From assembly GCF_028649535.1 (NCBI RefSeq), contig NZ_JAQSJE010000005.1, positions 32,751 through 96,750 of the forward strand: a stretch of DNA of 64,000 nt. The letters run 5' to 3'. Positions within the stretch are counted from its first letter, which is position 1, and each line of letters starts with the position of its first letter. The notes beneath the pieces are model-generated. The model was not told where the DNA came from, searched no databases, and saw nothing but the letters and a program-made list of their open reading frames with translations. Positions 8,494 to 16,926 of the stretch are shown here, in pieces. The position numbers were made by a program, and so were the translations under genes. Origin of the DNA: Mannheimia cairinae (GTDB lineage: Bacteria > Pseudomonadota > Gammaproteobacteria > Enterobacterales > Pasteurellaceae).

Positions 8494-9322
8494 TTTAATT
8501 CAGCAAGTAGCAGAAAAAATTCGCCAAGCCGATAAAATAGTGATTGGTGCGAGCAATGGTTTATCTATTTCTGAAGGAATACATATTTTTGCTAATAACC
8601 ACGATTTTCGGACGAAATTTAGCGATTTTGAACAAAAATATGGATTTCATAGTTTAATTCAGGGCTGTTTCTACCCTTTCCAAGATAGTCAAGTTTATTG
8701 GGCATATTTTGCACGATTACACGATTATATGACACGTCAAAAGCCTGCTGGAATAGTAATGCAAAATTTATTTGCTTTGGTAAAAAAGAAAGATTTTTTT
8801 GTTGTAACCAGCAATTTTGAAAATCATTTTCGCCAAGCTGGCTTTCCTGAAGAGCGTTTATTTGAAATTGAAGGTAATGGTATTGATTTCCAATGTAAAA
8901 CCCAATGTACAGATCAAGTATATAACGGTGAAAAACAGTTACAAGAAATGGCGGAATGTGAGAATGGTTATGTGCCGGAACATCTGGTGCCATATTGCCC
9001 AAATTGCGGCGGGGAAATGCAGATTCATATTGAATTAGATAGTAATTTCCAGCAAGACAAAATATGGCGTACCAAGCGTGATGCTTACCAAGCCTTTCTG
9101 CAAGATGGGGCAGATAAAAACGTATTATTTTTAGAATTAGGTGTCGGAGCAAGAAATCAGCTAATAAAAATGCCATTTATGCAATGGGTCTATCAACATC
9201 CTAAAGCCTTTTATATCACCGTAAATAAAGGAGAGCTTTATATACCGAAAGAGATTGCTAGTCGTTCTCTGGGCGTTGATGGTGGTTTAAATGAGGTATT
9301 GGAAGCATTAAATGAAGCGTAA
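8486..9322 (+). CDS. Sirtuin (Sir2)-like NAD-dependent enzyme, intact paralogue
   Basis: A 278-residue paralogue of the broken gene just upstream. It has the NAD-binding loop GASNGLSISEG (residues 21-31), TSNFEN (108-113) where classical sirtuins have T-x-N-x-D, FQCKTQC and CPNCGG (Cys137, 141, 171, 174) forming the zinc ribbon, and VLFLELGVGARNQLIKMPF in the second half of the Rossmann fold. The expected catalytic histidine of deacetylases is not evident, as in class M sirtuins (macrodomain-linked ADP-ribosyltransferases). The NxD aspartate is replaced by Glu, which may change activity. It overlaps the HD-domain gene by 11 bp, so the two are translationally coupled. No macrodomain, GcvH-like or lipoate ligase partner is present, unlike known SirTM operons. 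The substrate is unknown. Confidence 0.75.
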   Translation: MVDLIQQVAEKIRQADKIVIGASNGLSISEGIHIFANNHDFRTKFSDFEQKYGFHSLIQGCFYPFQDSQVYWAYFARLHDYMTRQKPAGIVMQNLFALVKKKDFFVVTSNFENHFRQAGFPEERLFEIEGNGIDFQCKTQCTDQVYNGEKQLQEMAECENGYVPEHLVPYCPNCGGEMQIHIELDSNFQQDKIWRTKRDAYQAFLQDGADKNVLFLELGVGARNQLIKMPFMQWVYQHPKAFYITVNKGELYIPKEIASRSLGVDGGLNEVLEALNEA

Positions 9323-9911
9323 ATTAGAAAAGGCATTATTGTCTCAGATTCCTGCAGAGCAAGCTGAATTAGCCTTAGTTCGTTATCGATACTGGTATAA
9401 CTTCTTATATCATCAAGTGGAGTTTAATATCGAAAGTAAACTTCACGGTGTTGTGCATAGTTCTCGAGTATTACTATATGCTGTTATTCTAGGTTATCGT
9501 TTGAATCTAAATGAACAAGAACTAGATACGCTATGTTGGTCTGCTACATTTCATGATAGTTATCGTTATGATGATGGTGCAGATATTGGACACGGTGAGC
9601 GTGCAAGTACCTATTACCGCCAATATTGCCAGCAACATCAGTTAGCAGTTAATGAAATTGCGATATGCTTAATGAAGTGTCATGATCGTGTTGATGATTT
9701 TGGCATTCAATATATTACTAAACATTTACCAAATGATGCTGAAGCGATTAGGTTATATAAAATTTTTAAAGATGCAGATGGGTTAGATCGTTTTCGTTTA
9801 GGTGAACAATACTTCAATCCTGCTTATCTACGCACTAGTGAAGCAAAACAGCTAGTGAATTTTGCTCAAAATATCGTAGCAAATACAGGTGGTGTTGAGC
9901 TTGAGTCATGA
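9312..9911 (+). CDS. HD-domain phosphohydrolase in the sirtuin-like cluster
   Basis: A 199-residue protein with a complete HD metal-binding set: His49 (VVHSSRVLLYA), His81-Asp82 (FHDSYRYDDG), further histidines at 94 and 124 (KCHD), and Asp156 (FKDADGLDRFR). HD proteins of this kind hydrolyse phosphate esters or nucleotides; the substrate is not readable. It starts inside the 3' end of the sirtuin-like gene (11-bp overlap), which implies coupled translation and a linked function, for example turning over a nucleotide or ADP-ribose product. That link is inference. A terminator at 9917-9942 closes the cluster. Confidence 0.8.
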   Translation: MKRKLEKALLSQIPAEQAELALVRYRYWYNFLYHQVEFNIESKLHGVVHSSRVLLYAVILGYRLNLNEQELDTLCWSATFHDSYRYDDGADIGHGERASTYYRQYCQQHQLAVNEIAICLMKCHDRVDDFGIQYITKHLPNDAEAIRLYKIFKDADGLDRFRLGEQYFNPAYLRTSEAKQLVNFAQNIVANTGGVELES

Positions 9912-9916
9912 TAGTC

Positions 9917-9942
9917 AAAAAGCAGGTTATCCCTGCTTTTTT
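9917..9942. terminator. Bidirectional terminator between the HD gene and the DMT permease gene
   Basis: AAAAAGCAGG (9917-9926) pairs with CCTGCTTTTT (9932-9941) around a 5-nt loop, giving T-runs on both strands between convergent genes. Confidence 0.88.
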
Positions 9943-9945
9943 AAT

Positions 9946-10833
9946 TTATTTTTCTTGTTTAGCTTCTGCATGAGTAATGTAGATAGTTGCAGCAATAATA
10001 ATAGCTGCCCCTAACCATAATTTACCTGGCGGCACCCAGTTAAACACTAACCAGCCAGCCAATACATTAAGCGGTAACTTAATAAAATCAAACGGCTGGA
10101 TATAAGAGGCATCGGCTAAATTATAGGCTTTTGCGACCGCTAGCTGAGCAAGGGCGGTAAAAAAACCGAGTAGAATCAGAAAACCAAAATCACTCCACGA
10201 AGGCAGGCTAAAACCGCTTGGGCTTAGATTTGTTAAGGCAATTAATAGGTTAAACGGTGTAATCAAGATAAAGAGATAAGCCACCATTGTAGTTGGGCTA
10301 TCGTGCTGTGAAAGCTTTTTCACCATAAGTGAGTAACCAGCCCAGAAAAAAGCGGCTGCAATTGGTAATAACGCAATCAGATTAAAATTATCACTCCAAG
10401 GTTCTAAAATAATCATCGCTCCAATAAAGCCCATGGCGGTGGCGATCCAACGTTTTTTCCCGACCTTCTCTTTTAAAAAGATTCCTGAGCCGATTGTTAC
10501 AAAAAGCGGTGAAGTCATCAGTAGGGCAATACCTTGCCAAATCGGGAGTTGATTTGCTAATGCCATTGTCCAACATTGAATTCCTATCGCTGATAAAAAA
10601 ATACGAAAACAGTGTTGCCCAAAATGTGCGGTTTTCAACGAAGAGCGAAACCCAATATTGTTCATACTTGGCAGAAGAAATATAAAAGCAGCTAAATATT
10701 GCACTAAAGCAATCACACTAGAATCAATAGGCGAAATTGAAGTTAATTTAGGAATAAGGGTGTTAATACAGGCAAATAGCACACCAGCAGTAATAATGGC
10801 TATTGCTCCTTTGATCGGTTGATGGCTGTTCAT
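9946..10833 (-). CDS. DMT-superfamily (EamA) inner-membrane transporter
   Basis: About ten hydrophobic segments in two EamA halves of five each identify a drug/metabolite transporter-type permease of 295 residues. I start it at the ATG at 10831-10833 (MNSHQPIKGAIAII); an upstream ATG at 10869 would add 12 residues but has no better ribosome site. The typical EamA end-of-helix motifs are visible as FLKEKVGKKRWIATAMGFIGAMII in the first half and the FNWVPPGKLWLGAAIIIAA stretch in the second. Substrate unknown; family members export amino acids, nucleosides or other metabolites. Confidence 0.85.
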   Translation of the reverse strand: MNSHQPIKGAIAIITAGVLFACINTLIPKLTSISPIDSSVIALVQYLAAFIFLLPSMNNIGFRSSLKTAHFGQHCFRIFLSAIGIQCWTMALANQLPIWQGIALLMTSPLFVTIGSGIFLKEKVGKKRWIATAMGFIGAMIILEPWSDNFNLIALLPIAAAFFWAGYSLMVKKLSQHDSPTTMVAYLFILITPFNLLIALTNLSPSGFSLPSWSDFGFLILLGFFTALAQLAVAKAYNLADASYIQPFDFIKLPLNVLAGWLVFNWVPPGKLWLGAAIIIAATIYITHAEAKQEK

Positions 10834-10974
10834 AGTTATTACTTTAGAGAGGATTAAAACTACAAGCATAGCTGAGCTTAGCGAAATTGCAATAGAAATA
10901 GTCTTAAAGTAGCGGTTAGCAAAGCAGGGTAATTACATTTTGCGTCTAAATTTTCTACATTTTATTAACAAAAA

Positions 10975-10990
10975 TGTGATCTATTTCTCA
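10975..10990 (+). promoter_or_regulatory. Candidate CRP site upstream of lldD
   Basis: TGTGATCTATTTCTCA matches TGTGA-N6-TCACA at 9 of 10 arm positions. It lies about 85 bp before the lldD start. Confidence 0.5.
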
Positions 10991-10999
10991 ATTTTCGCA

Positions 11000-11018
11000 A
11001 ATAATAGTAATTCTTATT
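11000..11018 (+). promoter_or_regulatory. Possible Fur box upstream of lldD
   Basis: AATAATAGTAATTCTTATT matches the 19-bp Fur consensus at 13 of 19 positions. It sits in the presumed promoter region of lldD. In AT-rich DNA this level of match can arise by chance. Confidence 0.35.
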
Positions 11019-11071
11019 TTTATTTTAAGTAGAATAACCGCACTTTTTTCTCATCATTTACGAGGTATTAA

Positions 11072-12217
11072 ATGATTATTTCATCTGCTAATGATTATCG
11101 CCGTGCGGCAAAACGACGTGTTCCGCCATTTATGTTCCACTATGCAGACGGTGGCTCCTATGCTGAACAAACACTTCGTCGTAATGTAAGCGATTTAGAA
11201 GATATAGCTTTACGCCAGCGTGTATTAAAAGATATGTCGCAGTTAGACACAGGTATTGAGCTATTCGGAGAAAAACTTTCTATGCCGGTTACGCTTGCCC
11301 CAGTCGGTGCTTTGGGAATGTACGCTCGCCGTGGCGAAGTACAAGCAGCAAAAGCGGCTGATAACAAAGGGATCCCATTCACACTCTCTACGGTTTCTAT
11401 TTGTTCTATTGAAGAAGTAACACCTGCGATTAACCGCCCGATGTGGTTCCAACTTTATGTGTTAAAAGATCGTGGCTTTATGAAAAATGCACTAGAGCGT
11501 GCTAAAGCAGCAGGTTGCTCAACACTTGTTTTTACTGTTGATATGCCGACACCTGGAGCTCGTTATCGTGATAATCATTCAGGTATGAGTGGACCATATA
11601 AAGATATTCGCCGTGTGCTACAAGCAATGGTTCACCCTTTCTGGGCTTGGGATGTCGGCATTCAAGGCAAACCACATACATTAGGTAATGTCTCCAAATA
11701 TATGGGAAAACCTATTGATCTGAATAACTATATCGGCTGGCTCACGGAAAATTTCGATCCATCAATTTCGTGGAAAGATTTAGAGTGGATCCGAGAATTT
11801 TGGGACGGCCCAATGGTTATTAAAGGAATTCTTGACCCCGAAGATGCCAAAGATGCGGTTCGCTTTGGGGCTGATGGCATTATTGTTTCTAATCACGGCG
11901 GTCGCCAACTCGACGGTGTACTGTCTTCTGCGAAAGCCTTACCAAGTATTGCTGATGCGGTAAAAGGGGATATCAAAATCCTTGCTGACTCAGGCATTCG
12001 CAATGGTTTAGATGTAGTTCGTATGTTGGCATTAGGTGCCGATTGCACAATGATTGGTCGATCTTTTGTGTATGCTCTCAGTGCGGCAGGGCAAGCCGGT
12101 GTGGAAAACTTATTAGATATTTTCCTCAAAGAGATGAAAGTGGCAATGACACTTACCAGCAACCAAAAAATCAGCGATATTACCCGTGATGCTTTAGTTG
12201 ATTTAAGTAAAATTTAA
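11072..12217 (+). CDS. lldD: FMN-dependent L-lactate dehydrogenase
   Basis: Oxidises L-lactate to pyruvate at the inner membrane and passes electrons to quinone. The 381-residue product belongs to the alpha-hydroxyacid oxidase family. Visible are the N-terminal [18 protein letters not shown], the FMN-contacting [17 protein letters not shown] with catalytic His275, and [18 protein letters not shown] for the phosphate of FMN. Lactate is a principal carbon source for Pasteurellaceae in the host. A lactate permease is not adjacent, so the gene stands alone between the DMT permease gene (divergent) and a convergent exporter gene. Upstream are a near-perfect CRP site and a weaker Fur-like word. Confidence 0.96.
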   Translation: MIISSANDYRRAAKRRVPPFMFHYADGGSYAEQTLRRNVSDLEDIALRQRVLKDMSQLDTGIELFGEKLSMPVTLAPVGALGMYARRGEVQAAKAADNKGIPFTLSTVSICSIEEVTPAINRPMWFQLYVLKDRGFMKNALERAKAAGCSTLVFTVDMPTPGARYRDNHSGMSGPYKDIRRVLQAMVHPFWAWDVGIQGKPHTLGNVSKYMGKPIDLNNYIGWLTENFDPSISWKDLEWIREFWDGPMVIKGILDPEDAKDAVRFGADGIIVSNHGGRQLDGVLSSAKALPSIADAVKGDIKILADSGIRNGLDVVRMLALGADCTMIGRSFVYALSAAGQAGVENLLDIFLKEMKVAMTLTSNQKISDITRDALVDLSKI

Positions 12218-12249
12218 AGCAATTATCTAGCTGATAAAATTAAATTTTT

Positions 12250-12285
12250 AACCGCTTGAATTTGATTTCAAGCGGTTATTTTTTT
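12250..12285. terminator. Terminator after lldD built from inverted uptake sequences
   Basis: AACCGCTTGAA (12250-12260) pairs with TTCAAGCGGTT (12267-12277), followed by ATTTTTTT. The stem arms are the core of the DNA uptake word, so the same sequence serves uptake and termination between convergent genes. Confidence 0.82.
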
Positions 12286-12304
12286 GCTAAATTTTACTTA
12301 CAGA

Positions 12305-13462
12305 TTAGGATGTTTTTATACTACGATAAACAACTATTGCCAACACAGCACAAGCCGCCATTGCGAGTGACGTCGCAATGAAAATATTACCGATGCCAAC
12401 CAGTGGTGAAATGACTCCGCCTAGTAAAAATGGTAAACAGCCAAGAATGGCGGAAGCTGCTCCAGAGTAACGACGCTCGCTGTCCATTGCCAGTGAGGAA
12501 AGAGCTGGTAGTGGAATACCAACCATTAGCAAGGTAGCAAAGAATCCAATTTCGACTAATAGCCAGTGAGCTTGTAATAACAATACCGCAACGGTATAAG
12601 CAACCATCACAACAAAGCCAATTACGCCGATACGTAAGGCAGTGTAGTCATCAAGGCGACTGCCTCTATTTGAGCCAATAACTAAGGCTGCACCGTTTGC
12701 CGCAAAGCATAAACTAAAGGCAAAGGCGGATAATCCGTAGAAGCTTTGTAAAATAAATGGCGAAGCGGCAATATAAGCAAACATCGCACCAAACAGGAAA
12801 CTTTCAATCCAGACAAAGTTCATAAAGCGGCGATTTTTAAGAATACTACCGAAAGAACCAAAGCTAGCAAAGGTTGAACCTTGCAAACGTTTTTCTTCTA
12901 CTAAGCTCTCTTTTAAGCGTAAGCTAAATGCAAAAACTGCCACACCAATTAACGCTAAAAAGATAAAAATTTCTTGCCAGCCCATATATTCTAATAACAG
13001 GCTTCCCAACACAGGCGAGAGAATTGGGGCTAAGCCGTTAATTGTCATCAATAGTCCAAAAAAGCGGGTCATTTCACGGCCTTGATAGAGATCTGCCGCC
13101 ACTGCACGGGAAATCACCACGCTACCTGCTGAAGATAAACCTTGCACGATTCTTAAGGCAATCATCGTTTCAATATTTGGTGAAAATACGATAGCAATAG
13201 TGCTGGCAATATAGACCAACAAAGAAATCAACAAAGGTTTTTTGCGCCCGAATTTATCGCTAATCGGTCCTAACAATAGCTGCCCAGCCGCCAAGCCAAA
13301 CATAGCGGTAGTTAGGGTAAGCTGAGTCATTGAGGCAGAAGTGTTAAAAAACTCGGCAAGTTGAGGAAGAGCCGGCAGATAAAGATCCACCACAAAAGGC
13401 CCGAATGCAGAAAGCACACCGAGCAGTAATACTAAGAAAAATTTAGAGTTTGCTTTGGTCAT
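12305..13462 (-). CDS. Bcr/CflA-family MFS drug-resistance exporter
   Basis: Twelve-helix major facilitator antiporter of 385 residues when started at the ATG at 13460-13462 (MTKANSKFFLVLLLG); a longer frame would need a TTG start and adds 12 residues. The Bcr/CflA hallmarks are VVDLYLPALPQLAEFF in helix 1 and LLGPISDKFGRKKPLL in the loop between helices 2 and 3. The family exports chloramphenicol, bicyclomycin or cysteine-related compounds; substrate not determinable. It is preceded by an inverted uptake-sequence pair that separates it from the NmrA-like gene on the same strand. Confidence 0.9.
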   Translation of the reverse strand: MTKANSKFFLVLLLGVLSAFGPFVVDLYLPALPQLAEFFNTSASMTQLTLTTAMFGLAAGQLLLGPISDKFGRKKPLLISLLVYIASTIAIVFSPNIETMIALRIVQGLSSAGSVVISRAVAADLYQGREMTRFFGLLMTINGLAPILSPVLGSLLLEYMGWQEIFIFLALIGVAVFAFSLRLKESLVEEKRLQGSTFASFGSFGSILKNRRFMNFVWIESFLFGAMFAYIAASPFILQSFYGLSAFAFSLCFAANGAALVIGSNRGSRLDDYTALRIGVIGFVVMVAYTVAVLLLQAHWLLVEIGFFATLLMVGIPLPALSSLAMDSERRYSGAASAILGCLPFLLGGVISPLVGIGNIFIATSLAMAACAVLAIVVYRSIKTS

Positions 13463-13514
13463 AATCGTCGTTCTTAAAAACTTAAAAATAAAAGGCAATA
13501 GTATAGCTGAAAAA

Positions 13515-13562
13515 ACAAGCGGTCGGAAATTTGTAAAATATTACAAAATTCCAACCGCTTGT
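13515..13562. terminator. Imperfect hairpin of inverted uptake sequences
   Basis: ACAAGCGGT (13515-13523) and ACCGCTTGT (13554-13562) form the outer arms of a 22-bp stem with a few mismatches. It lies downstream of the NmrA-like gene and may act as its terminator. Confidence 0.6.
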
Positions 13563-13577
13563 AAGCTGTGTGATAGA

Positions 13578-14237
13578 TTATTTTGCCGCAACTGTAAAAC
13601 GTTGGAACAAGTGAGCTTTTTGCTCAACATCATCAGCAATAGCGATTGCTAAATCTGCCACAGAAATTCCCGCAGGCTCATCGCCGTTCATTAATAATTC
13701 TTCGCCACCTAAGCGGTAAGCACCTAAACGTTCTTCGCTAAAACCACTATCTTCTCCTAAATTAGCTGGAGGAGAAATAAACGCCCAGTTTACATCACGG
13801 CGATCACGTAAGTCGTTTAATAAATGGCGAGCGGCATTAGCTCCATCATAGATTTCTTTTGGAAAATCAGGGGTATCTATAACTTGTAAATCAGGCGCTA
13901 CATATAAGCTACCTGCACCGCCAACCACTAATAAATAAGGTACTGACGCTGATTTTGCTGCTTCTAAAATAGCATTTGCACCACGTGTAAAATCTGCTCC
14001 GATATTTGGATTTGTCCACCCTGGATTGAAGGCACTGATTACCGCATCAAACCCAACTAATTGCTCGGCAAATTTTGCATTTTCCACATCAAAAGCGACC
14101 GCTTGCACATTATCTGCTTTTAGTACTTTATCTACATTACGTGCAAAACCGACTACTTGATGGCCACGCTCAGCAAGTTCTTTCACTACTGCTGAACCAA
14201 CATAACCTGTTGCACCTATTACTGCGATTTTTTTCAT
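13578..14237 (-). CDS. NAD(P)H-binding NmrA/YwnB-like reductase
   Basis: A 219-residue atypical short-chain dehydrogenase with the N-terminal dinucleotide motif GATGYVGSAVV (residues 8-18) and VVGGAGSLYV in the middle. Members use or sense NAD(P)H and are often linked to redox-stress regulators; no substrate is known. It is preceded 30 bp upstream by an NTF2-like gene on the same strand and then a divergent LysR gene, a common inducible two-gene layout. Confidence 0.83.
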   Translation of the reverse strand: MKKIAVIGATGYVGSAVVKELAERGHQVVGFARNVDKVLKADNVQAVAFDVENAKFAEQLVGFDAVISAFNPGWTNPNIGADFTRGANAILEAAKSASVPYLLVVGGAGSLYVAPDLQVIDTPDFPKEIYDGANAARHLLNDLRDRRDVNWAFISPPANLGEDSGFSEERLGAYRLGGEELLMNGDEPAGISVADLAIAIADDVEQKAHLFQRFTVAAK

Positions 14238-14267
14238 TTTTAATTCCTCTTAATCAATCACTGATTA

Positions 14268-14711
14268 TTAAAACATTGAACGACCACTTTCTGTTTTTTC
14301 CGGCACAGCTTGGATAACATCCCAATGCTCAACGATTTTTCCGTTTTCATCAAAGCGGAAAATATCAACAACGGCTTCACCACGATCGTTTTCATCCATT
14401 GTGCTATGAACGTGTAACATTACTAAATCACCATCTGCCATTACACGTTTGATTTCTGCTTTAGATTTTGGATGCTCTTTTAAAAATGGCTCAAATGCAT
14501 CAATAAAAGCTTGCCCACCATCGGCAACACTTGGGTTGTGCTGTAAATATTCTTTGCCAACATATTTTTCAGTAGCTTCTTTTACTTTATGCTGGTTGAA
14601 TGCCATTTCATAAAATTCTAATGCCAGTTTTTTATTTTGCTCTGGCGTTGTACCTGCGATTGCAGAGAATGATGTTAAAAGTGCAGTTGCAGTTAAAAGT
14701 AATTTTTTCAT
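14268..14711 (-). CDS. Secreted SnoaL/NTF2-like protein
   Basis: A 147-residue product with a Sec signal peptide (MKKLLLTATALLTSFSAIAG, cleavage after SAIAG likely) and a mature domain of the SnoaL-like polyketide-cyclase / NTF2 fold, with EFYEMAFNQHKVKEATEKYV, YLQHNP and IVEHWDVIQ as typical stretches. Such proteins bind small hydrophobic ligands; function here is unknown. It lies 30 bp upstream of the NmrA-like gene (likely operon) and diverges from a LysR regulator. Confidence 0.78.
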   Translation of the reverse strand: MKKLLLTATALLTSFSAIAGTTPEQNKKLALEFYEMAFNQHKVKEATEKYVGKEYLQHNPSVADGGQAFIDAFEPFLKEHPKSKAEIKRVMADGDLVMLHVHSTMDENDRGEAVVDIFRFDENGKIVEHWDVIQAVPEKTESGRSMF

Positions 14712-14836
14712 TTTTGCTTTCCTTGTTTGTTTTGTTAATCACGTTTTATGCAGTGCATTATAGTGAAATAAAAAATAGGAAAAATAGCGATTATTGAATA
14801 TAATTATTTCAATTATTGAAACAATCTGGGTGAGAA

Positions 14837-15727
14837 ATGGATAGAATTTTAGCGATTAAAGTCTTTCTTGCGGTGTCTGAAACAGGCTCTTTTACCGCAA
14901 CAGCAGATAAGTTAGATCTTTCAAAGCCAATGGTTAGCCGTGCCATTGCATTACTAGAAGAGTGGTTTAATGCTCGTTTATTGCAACGCACTACAAGAAA
15001 AGTTTCGCTTACCGAAGCAGGCGAACAAGCGGTTGAATATTGCAGAAAAATAACAGAATTAACCGAGAATATTGAGCAAGATTTTCTAGCTCGTTCGGGA
15101 GAATTAAGTGGTACATTGCGTATTTCGGGGTCTATTTCATTTGGCGGTTTACATCTGATTAAGGCATTGCAAGAATTTATGGCATTGCACCCAAAAGTAG
15201 TGGTGCAATTACAACTTTCTGACCAAAGGGTTGATCTTTTTGATGAGCGAATTGATTTGGCGTTGCGTTTTACCGATAACCCCGATCAGGGCTTGGTCGC
15301 TCGCCGTTTAACTACAGTGCATTCCTTATTGGTGGCAACCCCAAATTATTTAGAGAAATACGGCACACCAGAAACACCACAAGATTTGGCTCAGCACCGC
15401 TATTTAGCACACGCAAATGTTAATCGAAAAGTATGGAAGTTTTACCAAAACGGGCAGGAAACCGCATTGGAATTGGTTAGCCCCTTGTGCGTAAATGATA
15501 CCAACGCTTTACTCAATGCGGTGCTGGCAGATGGCGGTATTGCGATGTTGCCAAAATATATGTTGAACGAACACTTACAACAAGGTAGCGTGCAACCATT
15601 GCTGACCGATTGGGAGCTACCGCTTTATCCGCTCTATGCATTGTATCCAACTCGCCACCGCTTGCCTTTAACGGTACGAGCATTAGTGGATTTTTTAGCC
15701 GAGCGTTTTGCTACTCAGCCTTGGTAA
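14837..15727 (+). CDS. LysR-family transcriptional regulator
   Basis: A 296-residue LTTR: winged-helix DNA-binding domain in residues 1-60 (FLAVSETGSFTATADKLDLS then MVSRAIALLEEW, RTTRKVSLTEAG) and a periplasmic-binding-protein-like effector domain. It resembles the large AaeR/DsdC-like subgroup that controls divergent reductases. It is transcribed away from the NTF2-like and NmrA-like genes across a 125-bp gap and probably regulates them and itself. The effector is not predictable. Confidence 0.9.
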   Translation: MDRILAIKVFLAVSETGSFTATADKLDLSKPMVSRAIALLEEWFNARLLQRTTRKVSLTEAGEQAVEYCRKITELTENIEQDFLARSGELSGTLRISGSISFGGLHLIKALQEFMALHPKVVVQLQLSDQRVDLFDERIDLALRFTDNPDQGLVARRLTTVHSLLVATPNYLEKYGTPETPQDLAQHRYLAHANVNRKVWKFYQNGQETALELVSPLCVNDTNALLNAVLADGGIAMLPKYMLNEHLQQGSVQPLLTDWELPLYPLYALYPTRHRLPLTVRALVDFLAERFATQPW

Positions 15728-15883
15728 AAGTGAGAACAAGCGGTTATTTTTCTATGCTTTTTTGTATTTCACACGCAGAACGACTAACTATTAAAAATAA
15801 GGCTTAGCCATTACATTAATTATAAGAAGTTAGGCCTATTTTATGGTACACTCTTACAACGTTTAAATAAGCCGAGTTTTAAT

Positions 15884-16912
15884 ATGAACGATAGTTTAAC
15901 CCCTTTTCACACCTTTCATTTACCTGCAAAAGCCTCTCAAATTATTGAATTTACAACAGTGGAACAGCTACTTTGCGAATGGCAAAAAGCAGTATCTTCA
16001 CAGCAACCTGTTTTGATCCTTGGGCAAGGTTCAAACGTGTTGTTTTTAGAGGATTTTGACGGTGTAGTGTTAGTCAATAAGCTTAAGGGCATTGCTCATC
16101 GAGAAGATGAACAGTTCCATTATTTGCACGTGCAAGGTGGCGAAAATTGGCACGAGTTAGTGAAATGGACGCTTGAGCATAATATGGCAGGCTTAGAAAA
16201 CTTAGCCTTAATTCCGGGTGTGGCAGGCTCTGCTCCAATTCAAAATATCGGGGCTTACGGTGTGGAATTTGAACGTGTCTGCGATTTTGTAGACGTGCTC
16301 AATTTACGTACCGGAGAACGTTTTAAATTAAGCAAAGCAGAGTGTGGCTTTGGCTATCGGGAAAGTGTATTTAAACATCAATATCGTGATGAATTTGCGA
16401 TTATTTCTGTTGGTATTAAGTTGCCAAAAGCGTGGCAACCGGTGCTAAGTTATGGTTCTTTAACTCAATTCGACCCACAAACTGTTACCCCAAAACAAGT
16501 TTTTGATGAAGTCTGTGCAGTGCGTTCCTCTAAGTTACCGAATCCGGATGAATTTGGGAATGCGGGTAGTTTCTTTAAAAACCCGGTGATTTCTGCTGAA
16601 TTATTTGCCCAAGTACAGGCAAAATTCCCGACAATTCCAAATTATCCACAGCCTGATGGTTCTGTGAAATTGGCTGCTGGTTGGTTAATCGATCAAACTG
16701 GCTTGAAAGGTTTCCAAATTGGTGGGGCTGCGGTGCATACTCAACAAGCTTTAGTGTTAATCAATAAAGAGAATGCCACAGGAGCTGATGTTGCCCAACT
16801 GGCAAAAGAAGTCCGTCGCCGAGTGCGAGAAAAATTTGGGGTTGAAATTCAGCCTGAAGTTCGCTTTATGGGAAGAACAGGCGAAGTCAATAGTGATGAA
16901 ATTACTCGTTAA
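15884..16912 (+). CDS. murB: UDP-N-acetylenolpyruvoylglucosamine reductase
   Basis: Reduces UDP-GlcNAc-enolpyruvate to UDP-MurNAc with NADPH and FAD, the second committed step of peptidoglycan synthesis. The 342-residue protein is a type I MurB: FAD-binding [32 protein letters not shown], the catalytic serine in [10 protein letters not shown] (around residue 229) and the C-terminal glutamate in [10 protein letters not shown]. It is followed 14 bp later by birA, and murB-birA is a conserved pair. Confidence 0.98.
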   Translation: MNDSLTPFHTFHLPAKASQIIEFTTVEQLLCEWQKAVSSQQPVLILGQGSNVLFLEDFDGVVLVNKLKGIAHREDEQFHYLHVQGGENWHELVKWTLEHNMAGLENLALIPGVAGSAPIQNIGAYGVEFERVCDFVDVLNLRTGERFKLSKAECGFGYRESVFKHQYRDEFAIISVGIKLPKAWQPVLSYGSLTQFDPQTVTPKQVFDEVCAVRSSKLPNPDEFGNAGSFFKNPVISAELFAQVQAKFPTIPNYPQPDGSVKLAAGWLIDQTGLKGFQIGGAAVHTQQALVLINKENATGADVAQLAKEVRRRVREKFGVEIQPEVRFMGRTGEVNSDEITR

Positions 16913-16926
16913 ATGCGGAGACTCAC

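Noticed and set aside
8619-9176. 185-codon open frame antisense to the intact sirtuin-like gene
   Set aside because: The sense frame carries the sirtuin motifs and coupling to neighbours; the antisense product resembles nothing.
7124-9911. Reading the sirtuin/HD cluster as a known anti-phage system
   Set aside because: Defence sirtuins such as ThsA or the DSR proteins have other domain partners; sequence alone does not support a defence role.
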